A stretch of 7,531 nt of DNA from Nonlabens sp. (GCA_030731685.1 JANQTO010000057.1:1-7531); one strand, 5' to 3'. Positions 1-6,512 are shown, counted from the stretch's first letter. The notes: generated from the sequence alone by a model not told the origin. Numbers and translations are program-made.

Positions 1-166
1 TATCACGGTAAAGTGCAATAATTTCTTCTAGGGCGTTTGTGGATTTACCCATGGCGCTTACAACGATTCCCAGATTTTCATAACCTGTGTTTTGTAATAC
101 ACTTACCACATTACGCACTCCATTTGCATCTTTAACCGATGCTCCTCCAAATTTAAAAATTCTCAT
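1..166 (-). CDS. lysC: Aspartate kinase, N-terminal part (cut by window edge)
   Basis: Only the first 55 codons lie in the window; the gene continues beyond position 1. The translation begins MRIFKFGGASV, the lysine/glycine-rich nucleotide-binding start of aspartate kinases, followed by VVSAMGKSTN at residues 35-44, the second typical family motif. The family phosphorylates L-aspartate with ATP, the first committed step towards lysine, threonine, methionine and diaminopimelate, in the cytoplasm. The start ATG (166-164) overlaps the TGA stop of the upstream acetyltransferase gene in an ATGA arrangement, so the two are probably co-transcribed and translationally coupled. Whether it is monofunctional or fused to homoserine dehydrogenase cannot be seen because the C-terminus is missing; other amino-acid kinases are less likely given both motifs. 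Confidence 0.85.
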   Translation of the reverse strand, partial: MRIFKFGGASVKDANGVRNVVSVLQNTGYENLGIVVSAMGKSTNALEEIIALYRD

Positions 167-648
167 AACCTATTAATATATTCCTGCAATGCAGTTTCAT
201 TCATTTGCGCTAGATACCAGTCTTTTATCATCGTCGCTCCTGTTTTCTCGTAAAATTCAATTGCATTTGTATTCCAGTCCAGTACGACCCATTCTACGCG
301 ACGTACCTGATTCTTATGTGCATGCTGTAAGACACGGTCATACAATTTTTTGCCCAGTCCTATACCGCGCATGTGCTCCGTAACAATAAGGTCTTCAAGA
401 TGAACGGTCTTTCCTTTCCATGTACTAAATCTAAAATAGCACAAAGCAATTCCCTCGATGCGGTCATTAACTTCACCCACAAAACAGGTGAATAACGGTG
501 AGCTACCGCTAGCACTAGCGATGAGCTCGTCTACTGTCACCTCTACGGCATCTGGTTCCTTTTCAAAGGTTGCTAGCTCCTGTATAAGTTCTAGCACTCG
601 ATTGTAGTCGGCTGGAGCCGCTTCTCTTATAAAGATGGTCTGGTTCAT
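163..648 (-). CDS. GNAT N-acetyltransferase, SSAT-like
   Basis: A 161-residue acetyltransferase of the GNAT fold, expected to move an acetyl group from acetyl-CoA to a small amine. The acetyl-CoA pyrophosphate loop is RGIGLGK at residues 94-100. It is preceded by YFRFSTWKGKTVHLED (71-86) and followed by LDWNTNAIEFYEKTGA (123-138). These segments match the pattern of eukaryotic spermidine/spermine (thialysine) acetyltransferases (YF...W.GK...LED, WN...FY...GA), so a polyamine or lysine-analogue substrate is plausible but unproven. The frame is open to an ATG at 699, but the start at 648 is preferred: homology begins with IFIREA just after it, and a consensus -7 promoter box lies between the two ATGs. 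It is the upstream partner of aspartate kinase (ATGA overlap). Confidence 0.85.
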   Translation of the reverse strand: MNQTIFIREAAPADYNRVLELIQELATFEKEPDAVEVTVDELIASASGSSPLFTCFVGEVNDRIEGIALCYFRFSTWKGKTVHLEDLIVTEHMRGIGLGKKLYDRVLQHAHKNQVRRVEWVVLDWNTNAIEFYEKTGATMIKDWYLAQMNETALQEYINRL

Positions 649-652
649 TGTA

Positions 653-660
653 CAAATATA
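653..660 (-). promoter_or_regulatory. -7 promoter box of the acetyltransferase gene
   Basis: On the minus strand this reads TATATTTG, a full match to the Bacteroidota -7 consensus TAnnTTTG. Only four bases (TACA) separate it from the ATG at 648, so the transcript would be leaderless or nearly so. No clear -33 TTG element was found at the usual spacing. Confidence 0.55.
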
Positions 661-726
661 AATTACAGAAGCCAGCGATTTATGAAAATTGTTACTCATA
701 ACGGCTAAGCACTCGATTTTAAAGCG

Positions 727-734
727 GATATTTG
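727..734 (+). promoter_or_regulatory. Probable -7 promoter box of fbp
   Basis: GATATTTG matches five of the six fixed positions of TAnnTTTG and ends 18 nt before the fbp ATG. No convincing -33 element is visible. The 104-nt gap between the divergent acetyltransferase and fbp genes would hold both promoters. A weak AAGG lies a few bases before the ATG. Confidence 0.4.
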
Positions 735-752
735 TATCTTAATTAAGGTAGC

Positions 753-1763
753 ATGGCTCAAAAAAATCAGTCCCTTGGAGAATTTATTATTGAGAACCAA
801 TCTGAATTTCAATACAGCAGTGGCGAGCTTTCTAGACTCATAAATTCTATAAGACTTGCTGCAAAAATGGTAAACCACGAGGTTAATAAAGCCGGCCTGG
901 TAGATATTACTGGTAGCGCCGGAGATATTAATACCCAAGGTGAAGACCAGCAAAAGCTAGACGTTTTTGCAAATAACGTTTTCATACAAACACTTACAAA
1001 CAGACAAATAGTGTGTGGGATAGCCAGCGAGGAAAACGAAGATTTTATAACCATATCTGGAAGTGATAAAAACCACCAGAGCAAGTATGTGGTGCTCATA
1101 GATCCACTGGACGGTAGTTCAAACATAGATGTAAACGTATCTGTAGGAACAATTTTTTCCATTTATAGAAGAGTAACGCCAGCAGGTCAACCTGTTCAGC
1201 TAGAAGATTTTCTACAACCGGGAAATAAACAAGTAGCCGCAGGATACATTGTTTATGGAACCTCAACCATGCTCGTATACACTACGGGTCATGGTGTAAA
1301 TGGATTCACACTCAACCCTGCACTGGGCACCTACTACCTATCGCACCCTAACATGACCTATCCAGAAAACGGCTCTATTTATAGTGTAAATGAAGGTAAT
1401 TACATACAGTTCCCACAAGGAATTAAAGATTATATTAAATATTGTCAAAAAGAAGAAGAAGACCGACCATATACTAGCAGGTATATAGGAAGTTTAGTAT
1501 CTGACCTACACCGTAATATGATTAAAGGAGGTATTTACATGTACCCAAGCACCAGTAAAACGCCAAATGGCAAGTTAAGATTATTGTATGAATGCAATCC
1601 CATGGCATTTATAGCAGAGCAAGCAAATGGGAAGGCGAGTGACGGCTACAAAAGGATTTTAGATATAAAGCCCACTGCACTCCATGAGCGCGTTCCCTTC
1701 ATATGCGGCAGCCGCAAGATGGTTGAAAAAGCCGAAGAATTTATGGCAGCTCAAAAATCTTAA
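753..1763 (+). CDS. fbp: Fructose-1,6-bisphosphatase, class I
   Basis: A 336-residue cytoplasmic enzyme that hydrolyses fructose-1,6-bisphosphate to fructose-6-phosphate, the committed step of gluconeogenesis. The length is normal for class I. The signature is complete: ASEENE (91-96) supplies metal-binding glutamates, DPLDGSSN (117-124) holds D117 and D120, [14 protein letters not shown] (243-256) contributes substrate-binding residues, and [17 protein letters not shown] (277-293) includes E280, the remaining metal ligand of the family. Nothing is truncated. The ATG at 753 gives a normal N-terminus with the helical segment before the conserved core. It is divergent from the acetyltransferase gene. 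Only 39 nt, without a recognisable promoter or terminator, separate it from the coiled-coil gene downstream, so read-through into the signalling cluster is possible. Confidence 0.97.
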   Translation: MAQKNQSLGEFIIENQSEFQYSSGELSRLINSIRLAAKMVNHEVNKAGLVDITGSAGDINTQGEDQQKLDVFANNVFIQTLTNRQIVCGIASEENEDFITISGSDKNHQSKYVVLIDPLDGSSNIDVNVSVGTIFSIYRRVTPAGQPVQLEDFLQPGNKQVAAGYIVYGTSTMLVYTTGHGVNGFTLNPALGTYYLSHPNMTYPENGSIYSVNEGNYIQFPQGIKDYIKYCQKEEEDRPYTSRYIGSLVSDLHRNMIKGGIYMYPSTSKTPNGKLRLLYECNPMAFIAEQANGKASDGYKRILDIKPTALHERVPFICGSRKMVEKAEEFMAAQKS

Positions 1764-1802
1764 AAAAAACAGTATATTAGTTTATCAAAAAACAAAGTCC
1801 TC

Positions 1803-2150
1803 ATGCCCCAAAAACCAGAAAAAACTCCTCAAGAATCTGTGGATAGTAGTTCAAGATTAGAAGCAATTAAAAACCTCATTTTTGGGGAAAACATCCAACA
1901 GTATGATTCTGAATTTGATTTAGTAAAACAGGATATATTAGCAAAAAAGAAAGAACTTGTCAACCTTATAGAAGAAACAAGAGATGAGCTTTCTAAGGCC
2001 ATAGATAGCCTTTCAACAGACCTTAACATACGTATTACAGACCTCGAGTCTAAAATGGAGGACCGCATGGACCAGCTAGAAGACGACAAAACTAGCAGGG
2101 CAATGCTAGGAGATGCGCTCATCGAGTTAGGAAAGAAAATAAAAGCTTAA
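1803..2150 (+). CDS. Small acidic coiled-coil protein, first gene of GTPase module
   Basis: A 115-residue soluble protein of unknown function. It has a polar, proline-containing head (residues 1-18), then RLEAIKNLIFGENIQQYDSE at 19-38, then a long charged heptad-like helix (about 39-97) rich in Glu, Asp and Lys, and an amphipathic tail with RAMLGDALIELGKKI (99-113). No signal peptide, membrane segment or catalytic motif is present. I recall FGE-plus-coiled-coil small proteins in other bacteria near GTPase genes, but this is memory, not a search. It lies 39 nt after fbp and 14 nt before the longin-like gene, which suggests it is part of the same operon and possibly an oligomerising partner or adaptor. 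The start codon has no Shine-Dalgarno sequence; the next in-frame ATG is far inside the coil, so 1803 is preferred. Confidence 0.75.
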   Translation: MPQKPEKTPQESVDSSSRLEAIKNLIFGENIQQYDSEFDLVKQDILAKKKELVNLIEETRDELSKAIDSLSTDLNIRITDLESKMEDRMDQLEDDKTSRAMLGDALIELGKKIKA

Positions 2151-2164
2151 GGTGTCAATTCCTC

Positions 2165-2995
2165 ATGACTGAAGACGAAAAGTTATCGTTACTAAAAACA
2201 ATTCTTCTTACAGACGAGCGAGAGTATGCTGATACTATCAGTAAAAAAATCACTATTCTTGAAGAAACTCTTAGAGAACGTCATAAACTCGCTGAGAAAG
2301 TTTCTCCCATAATTCAATCAGAACTTGTAAAGTTTAGTGAACAAATCCCAGAGAAATTAGGACCCGTAATTACCGAAACACTTCGAATGCAAATAGCAAA
2401 TTCAAAAGATGAGGTAGTTGAAGCACTTTATCCTATTTTAGGGATGATGATTAAAAAATTTATTGCAAACGAGATAAAAGTACTGTCAGAAAAGATAGAA
2501 CAGACAACAAAAGACGCCTTTTCGATTCAAAGCCTAAAACGAAAACTATTTGCATCATTTACGGGTGTTAAAGAAAACGAGATGGTCTTAAACGAACTTG
2601 CAAATGCTCAAATCGAGCAAATATTTATTATAGAAAAAGGTTCTGGAATTTTATTAGGAAGTTATAGTAAAAAAGCAACTGTTGACGAGGACATGCTCAG
2701 TGGTATGTTAACTGCAATTAAGGCATTTGTAGAAGATGCTTTTAAAGGTGAAACTCAAAATCTTACTGGTATAGAGTATGACCTTTATGAAATTCACCTG
2801 CAAAATTTACACACATACTACATGGCAACAGCTATAAGTGGCACGTTTACTGAAAGTCATGAAAACGAACTGGAACGCTTCAACTATGCAGTAAGTGAAA
2901 AAATAAACAAACAACAATTGTTGAAAAACAAAACAGAGCTTGAGTTTTTGCTTAAAAAAAACTATGAAAAAATGAATTTATTTAAAGCACAATAA
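2165..2995 (+). CDS. Helical protein with longin/roadblock-like domain, stand-alone relative of OmpA-protein N-termini
   Basis: A 276-residue soluble protein without signal peptide. Residues 1-145 are helical and include KDEVVEALYPILGMMIKKFI (81-100). Residues 149-246 form a compact alpha/beta domain starting QIEQIFIIEKGSGILLGSYS (149-168) and continuing DEDMLSGMLTAIKAFVEDAF (174-193). The C-terminal 30 residues are a charged helix. Both segments closely resemble, from memory, the N-terminal half of large cyanobacterial and proteobacterial OmpA-family proteins (patterns like ALFP.MG..I...I and VEQVFLI...GLLL...DMVSGMLTAI..FV.D.F). The alpha/beta domain has the look of the longin/roadblock fold, members of which bind small GTPases. 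Here no OmpA peptidoglycan-binding domain follows. The stop codon overlaps the GTPase start (TAATG), which strongly suggests that the two products act together. A GAP, GEF or scaffold role is inference. Confidence 0.75.
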   Translation: MTEDEKLSLLKTILLTDEREYADTISKKITILEETLRERHKLAEKVSPIIQSELVKFSEQIPEKLGPVITETLRMQIANSKDEVVEALYPILGMMIKKFIANEIKVLSEKIEQTTKDAFSIQSLKRKLFASFTGVKENEMVLNELANAQIEQIFIIEKGSGILLGSYSKKATVDEDMLSGMLTAIKAFVEDAFKGETQNLTGIEYDLYEIHLQNLHTYYMATAISGTFTESHENELERFNYAVSEKINKQQLLKNKTELEFLLKKNYEKMNLFKAQ

Positions 2996-3477
2996 TGATT
3001 TCTAAGAAAATAGTTATCGTAGGGCATTTTGGAGTGGGAAAATCATCACTCATTAAACGATTTGTTGAAGACGTATTTATTGATGATTACAAGGTCACCA
3101 TAGGCGTGCACATTCTCAAAAAGACAGTTAAAACGTCCGATAAAGAAATAAACTTGATTATTTGGGATACTGAAGGTGCTGAATCTGTCGAGGAGTTACT
3201 ACCAGCTTATCTATTAGGAACTCACGGATTTATATTTGTTTGTGACGTAACGAGGCCTAAAACATTTGAAAACCTTCAGGAGCAGTTAGACCTTTTAAGT
3301 ACTTTTAATAAACTTGCACCAATACTAACTGTAGGTAACAAATCAGACCTATTGCCCAAGGGTACTATTCATGAAGCCAAAGAGGCAATGCCATTTCTAG
3401 ATGTGTTAACCAGTGCAAAAGATGGTAAAAATGTGCAACGCCTTTTTGAAAAAATGGCAAAACTAATCATCTCATGA
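2995..3477 (+). CDS. Ras/Rab-like small GTPase with altered G3 motif
   Basis: A 160-residue single-domain P-loop GTPase, close to the minimal length of Ras-superfamily proteins. G1 is GHFGVGKS (10-17), the switch I threonine is probably T35 in YKVTIGV, G3 is WDTEG (57-61), G4 is NKSD (115-118) and G5 is TSAK (139-142). Nucleotide binding therefore looks intact. In G3 the Ras/Rab sequence DTAGQ is DTEGA, so the catalytic glutamine position is A62 and the preceding alanine is E60; intrinsic hydrolysis may be slow or need a partner. There is no C-terminal cysteine for lipidation and no membrane segment. It overlaps the longin-like gene by 1 nt and the kinase-like gene by 4 nt (ATGA). It is Rab-like and perhaps related to MglA-type bacterial GTPases, but lacks other marks that would let me call it MglA. 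Confidence 0.92.
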   Translation: MISKKIVIVGHFGVGKSSLIKRFVEDVFIDDYKVTIGVHILKKTVKTSDKEINLIIWDTEGAESVEELLPAYLLGTHGFIFVCDVTRPKTFENLQEQLDLLSTFNKLAPILTVGNKSDLLPKGTIHEAKEAMPFLDVLTSAKDGKNVQRLFEKMAKLIIS

Positions 3478-4988
3478 GTATCTCAAAAATTCAAACCGAG
3501 TTTGCAACTCAGGACCTTCAATTTATTTCCATACACGCGTCTGGTGCGGTCATAGAGAGCGATAATAAACTTATCCAATTCAAAAAGCAAGATTTCCTTC
3601 AACAATTTCATCCATTTTTTGAAATCATTTCGAGCTTTTTTGAAGAAGGCAAAAAACACATGAGCTTCAAATGTGTTTATATTAATGGACGCATATTTGA
3701 TATCGATATTGTAGATAATGATACTGAAAAAGGAGTTGTTATTCTTAGAGAAGGAACAGCATTTTACAATCGATTGCAAGAAATTGCTCAAAAACGAAAC
3801 GAGTCCCTTGTTTTCAATGAGGTGCTAGAATTTAAGAATGAGATATTAAAAGAAAAAGAGGAGTTTAAGGATAGGTTTATAGGTAATTTTTCACACGAAC
3901 TGCGCAACCCGCTTACTCTTATTACTGCATTCTCATCAATGCTGCTCAAGTCAGACCTCAATGTAGAGCAAGAATCCCTAATAGAGTCCATTGTTTCCCA
4001 AAGCCATAGAATTAAAGAAATAATAGACGACATCGTAGATTTGTCCATACTCAAGAGAAAGACCATTTCTCTTGAACAAAAACAATTTGACTTTTACAAC
4101 CTCCTAGAGGATTTACGTATCAACCATCAAACGAGAGCGCAAGAAAAAGGTACGCAGCTCCTCATACAATGCGACCCAACCGTACCTAAAATAATGATGG
4201 GAGATGAACGCAGGATAAGTCAGGTAATGTCAAACCTACTGGAGCATGCGTTGCATTTTAGTGAAGGTAAAGAGGTGAAATTAGAGATTTTGGACAATCA
4301 ACGACGTGCTAACAAAATAAGTTTAACCATTCAAGTACATTGCGTAACGGGTATCATACCTCAAAAGTTCAAAAATGATAACACTACAATTCCAAAAGAT
4401 AAAAATAATATAAACGCCTCAAATCTAGGACTATCTATTACTGAAGAATTATTGAGACTTATGGATGGGTCTCTTTCTTCTACATCAAATGAAGAGGGCC
4501 ATTCTCTTATACAAGCAAAAGTCAAGCTATTTGTTCCGTTCCGGGTTAGCGAGACGCCAGTAGCTATTAAAAAGGTTCGTAATGAATTGAAGCTCTCGCA
4601 AAAAATTAATGTAATCATTGCCGAGGACTACGGCGTAGCCCAACTCACAGCTGTAAAAGTACTTGTATCATCAGGAAATTTTGCTACTGAGGTTTACTCA
4701 GACCCTAAGGATTTGCTGGAAGCAGTGCAGCACAAGGAGTACGACGTTATTTTAATGGCTAGCAGCATTTCACAAATAGACGCGATTGAGTTATTAGGAA
4801 TGATTCGGGAATTTGGAAATAACCACAACAGCAAGATTCCAGCAATTGCCCTTTCAACCAAATCAAAACCTGAAGAACTCAAAGAATACAGCAAGGCTGG
4901 ATTCAAGGATGTAATAAAAAAGCCTTATACAGATGATGAAGTGTTGTCCACCATCTATAAAAGGCTCAATTTAAAGAAGTTTAAATAA
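3474..4988 (+). CDS. Soluble hybrid histidine kinase-like protein with degenerate ATPase and receiver domains
   Basis: A 504-residue cytoplasmic protein with no membrane segment. Domains in order: a PAS-like sensor (about 13-95), a charged coiled-coil linker (97-137), a HisKA dimerisation domain with H-box NFSHELRNPL (138-147, H141), a HATPase-like domain (about 205-356) and a receiver-like domain (about 378-498). The N-box reads NLLEHALHF (254-262) with H258 where the second asparagine is expected. The usual DxGxG box aligns to VTGII (291-295), lacking the aspartate, and GxGLGL is ASNLGL (315-320). The receiver keeps E384, D385 and K483, but the phospho-acceptor aspartate in the LMD position is A429. 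ATP binding and receiver phosphorylation are thus doubtful. It is the last gene of the module, overlapping the GTPase by ATGA, and is probably a partner or effector of it. Confidence 0.88.
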   Translation: MSISKIQTEFATQDLQFISIHASGAVIESDNKLIQFKKQDFLQQFHPFFEIISSFFEEGKKHMSFKCVYINGRIFDIDIVDNDTEKGVVILREGTAFYNRLQEIAQKRNESLVFNEVLEFKNEILKEKEEFKDRFIGNFSHELRNPLTLITAFSSMLLKSDLNVEQESLIESIVSQSHRIKEIIDDIVDLSILKRKTISLEQKQFDFYNLLEDLRINHQTRAQEKGTQLLIQCDPTVPKIMMGDERRISQVMSNLLEHALHFSEGKEVKLEILDNQRRANKISLTIQVHCVTGIIPQKFKNDNTTIPKDKNNINASNLGLSITEELLRLMDGSLSSTSNEEGHSLIQAKVKLFVPFRVSETPVAIKKVRNELKLSQKINVIIAEDYGVAQLTAVKVLVSSGNFATEVYSDPKDLLEAVQHKEYDVILMASSISQIDAIELLGMIREFGNNHNSKIPAIALSTKSKPEELKEYSKAGFKDVIKKPYTDDEVLSTIYKRLNLKKFK

Positions 4989-5005
4989 GGCTACCTGTCC
5001 TTATT
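4984..5005. terminator. Weak bidirectional hairpin between convergent genes
   Basis: AATAAGG at 4984-4990 pairs perfectly with CCTTATT at 4999-5005 around an 8-nt loop. The stem includes the stop codon of the kinase-like gene, and the loop includes the stop of the TerB-like gene. With only two G-C pairs and no clear T-run on either side it is a weak candidate, but it is the only hairpin seen at this convergent junction. Confidence 0.3.
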
Positions 5006-5419
5006 AAGTAAATATCTGTAGTCCTCAAGGTTCAGGTGACCTGAAAATATCTCTATGGAACGCTCCACTAAATAATGCGCGTCTTCGTCATTATAACCTA
5101 TAGCAGTGGCATAACGCTTTAAAAGCAGGTGCTCACGCTCTGTCATCTCATGGTTTGCAAATACTATTTTAAATAAATCATGTAGCCATTGTATGCGCTC
5201 TTCGCTGGTGTTAGGCGGTGTAACCGGTACAGCTGCCGGATTCTTAATAATTTCAGCGTAGTCAGAGTCGCTAATATCTAAACTGGCCTTAAAACGCAAC
5301 AGCACTTTCTCCTCGTCTGCGTCTATAACATTGTTACTTATTGCAAGGGCAGCCATAGAAGCAAAATGGCTTTTATTACGGGCACTTTGCCCAGATTCAT
5401 ATAAACTTGAGAATGACAT
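4991..5419 (-). CDS. TerB-like helical protein
   Basis: A 142-residue soluble, all-helical protein. The first helical unit (about 18-58) contains ALAISNNVIDADEEKVLLRF (25-44), the pattern of TerB-family repeats: small hydrophobic helix, short acidic turn, then E-rich helix. A second, similar unit (about 76-122) contains LFKIVFANHEMTEREHLLLK (82-101). A proline-rich link (61-70) joins them. TerB-family proteins are named after tellurite resistance, but the biochemical role is not known for most of them and no tellurite function should be assumed here. No signal peptide. It has its own consensus -7 box upstream and starts 37 nt after the threonine dehydrogenase stop, so it may be transcribed both alone and by read-through. 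Its stop lies 2 nt from that of the convergent kinase-like gene. Confidence 0.7.
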   Translation of the reverse strand: MSFSSLYESGQSARNKSHFASMAALAISNNVIDADEEKVLLRFKASLDISDSDYAEIIKNPAAVPVTPPNTSEERIQWLHDLFKIVFANHEMTEREHLLLKRYATAIGYNDEDAHYLVERSIEIFSGHLNLEDYRYLLNKDR

Positions 5420-5438
5420 ATTATTATTTTAAAAGCTA

Positions 5439-5446
5439 CAAAGATA
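5439..5446 (-). promoter_or_regulatory. -7 promoter box of the TerB-like gene
   Basis: The minus strand reads TATCTTTG, a full match to TAnnTTTG, ending 19 nt before the ATG at 5419. Any -33 element would lie in the 3' end of the threonine dehydrogenase gene; none is clear. Confidence 0.5.
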
Positions 5447-5456
5447 GTATTTGTTT

Positions 5457-6410
5457 CTAGAAAATTGACCTCTTGGGCAACTGTGTAAACATTTCAGTGA
5501 CCATACTCTCTAAATCATAATAATGATTCCAGCCCCAGTCGTTATGAGCCTGTGAGTCGTCTATAGAACCTGGCCAGCTATCAGCTATTTGCTGTCTAAA
5601 ATCTGGTTTATAGGTAATCTCAAAAGTAGGTTGGTGTTTACGTATCTCAGCCGCTATTTCAGCAGGCGTGAAACTTATACCTGCGATGTTGTAAGCGCTT
5701 CTATCTTTGATGGAACTTGCCGGAGCTTTCATTATTTCGATGGTCGCTCTTATCGCATCTTCCATATACATCATGGGCAACATAGTATCTTCTTCTAAGA
5801 AACACTCAAACTTATTGTGTTCCAGTGCTTGGTGAAAAATATCCACCGCATAGTCTGTCGTGCCGCCACCTGGTTGCGCTTTCCAGGAGATAAGTCCTGG
5901 ATATCGTATGGAGCGCACATCTACACCGTACTTATTATGATAATACTCGCACCAGCGCTCACCAGTCTGTTTACTTATACCATAAACCGTGGACGGTTCC
6001 ATGATTGTTTTTTGTGGCGTATTTTCAGAAGGCGTCGTAGGCCCAAAAACTGCAATACTCGACGGCCAAAACACCTTACTTACCTTACCTTCTTTGGCAA
6101 GATCGAGGACATTAAAAAGCGAATTCATATTTAAATCCCACGCTTTTTTAGGGAATTTCTCACCAGTCGCGCTTAGCATCGCGGCCATTAAATACACTTC
6201 ATCTACAAAGTATTGCGCACAAATAGTGTCTATACGAGAGGCATCCATCGCATCTAAAATCTCAAAAGGTCCAGACACCATGAGTTCATCGCTTCCCTCG
6301 CGTATGTCTGCCGCAACAACATTTTTAGAACCGTACACCTTGCGTAGCGCCATAGTGAGTTCCGTTCCTATCTGTCCACAAGCACCTATTATGAGAATCG
6401 TTTTTGCCAT
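5457..6410 (-). CDS. tdh: L-threonine 3-dehydrogenase, SDR (epimerase-like) type
   Basis: A 317-residue enzyme of the extended short-chain dehydrogenase family, full length for this type. It oxidises L-threonine with NAD+ to 2-amino-3-ketobutyrate, which a CoA ligase (Kbl) normally splits into glycine and acetyl-CoA; no kbl gene lies in the window. The NAD-binding loop is GACGQIG (9-15), with D35 at the end of beta-2 indicating NAD+ preference. The catalytic set is S117/S118 in FWPSSIAVFGP (114-124) and Y143-x3-K147 in TVYGISKQTGERW (141-153). RYPGLIS (169-175) and PGGGTTDYAVDI (180-191) are hallmarks of the SDR threonine dehydrogenases, unlike the zinc-dependent enterobacterial enzyme, and separate it from UDP-sugar epimerases. 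The ATG at 6410 sits directly before the first beta strand. Confidence 0.93.
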   Translation of the reverse strand: MAKTILIIGACGQIGTELTMALRKVYGSKNVVAADIREGSDELMVSGPFEILDAMDASRIDTICAQYFVDEVYLMAAMLSATGEKFPKKAWDLNMNSLFNVLDLAKEGKVSKVFWPSSIAVFGPTTPSENTPQKTIMEPSTVYGISKQTGERWCEYYHNKYGVDVRSIRYPGLISWKAQPGGGTTDYAVDIFHQALEHNKFECFLEEDTMLPMMYMEDAIRATIEIMKAPASSIKDRSAYNIAGISFTPAEIAAEIRKHQPTFEITYKPDFRQQIADSWPGSIDDSQAHNDWGWNHYYDLESMVTEMFTQLPKRSIF

Positions 6411-6426
6411 CTTCTAAAATTTTAGG

Positions 6427-6434
6427 TAAAGATA
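6427..6434 (-). promoter_or_regulatory. tdh: Probable -7 promoter box of the threonine dehydrogenase gene
   Basis: The minus strand reads TATCTTTA, one mismatch from TAnnTTTG, ending 16 nt before the ATG at 6410. A TTGC lies 14 nt upstream, rather close for a -33 element. Confidence 0.35.
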
Positions 6435-6496
6435 AGACCTTAGATTATGCAAGCCTTGCACATTTCTCAAAATAGCAATGCGTTTTTTATGGAGTT

Positions 6497-6512
6497 CGCT
6501 TTCGCGAAAGCG
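6497..6512. repeat. Perfect 16-bp palindrome CGCTTTCGCGAAAGCG
   Basis: The sequence is its own reverse complement. Beyond one T-T mismatch (6496/6513) the symmetry continues for two more base pairs, to 6494-6515. It is strikingly GC-rich against its AT-rich surroundings and lies between the divergent threonine dehydrogenase and lipoprotein genes. I recall similar GCTTTCGCGAAAGC elements scattered in intergenic regions of marine Flavobacteriaceae, which would make it a dispersed repeat. A protein-binding site is the alternative. Just after it ACAATTC is repeated in tandem (6514-6527). Confidence 0.65.

Noticed and set aside
649..699. N-terminal extension of the acetyltransferase to the ATG at 699
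   Set aside because: The extra 17 residues lie before the conserved start of the GNAT fold, and a full -7 promoter box falls inside this stretch.
809..1162. 117-codon minus-strand open frame inside fbp
   Set aside because: Shadow of the bisphosphatase reading frame; low-complexity Ser/Leu-rich translation without motifs.
2995..3477. Calling the GTPase MglA
   Set aside because: The small size and G motifs fit the Ras superfamily in general, the G3 motif is unusual, and no classical roadblock MglB gene is adjacent.
1803..4988. Phage-defence island
   Set aside because: No nuclease, toxin, transmembrane killer or NTPase-effector domain is seen; the setting is housekeeping genes and the domains fit a regulatory switch better.
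4991..5419. Tellurite-resistance function for the TerB-like gene
   Set aside because: No other ter genes are present and most TerB-fold proteins have no link to tellurite.
5989..6417. 142-codon plus-strand open frame across the threonine dehydrogenase gene
   Set aside because: It is antisense to a gene with complete catalytic motifs and its translation shows no family features.
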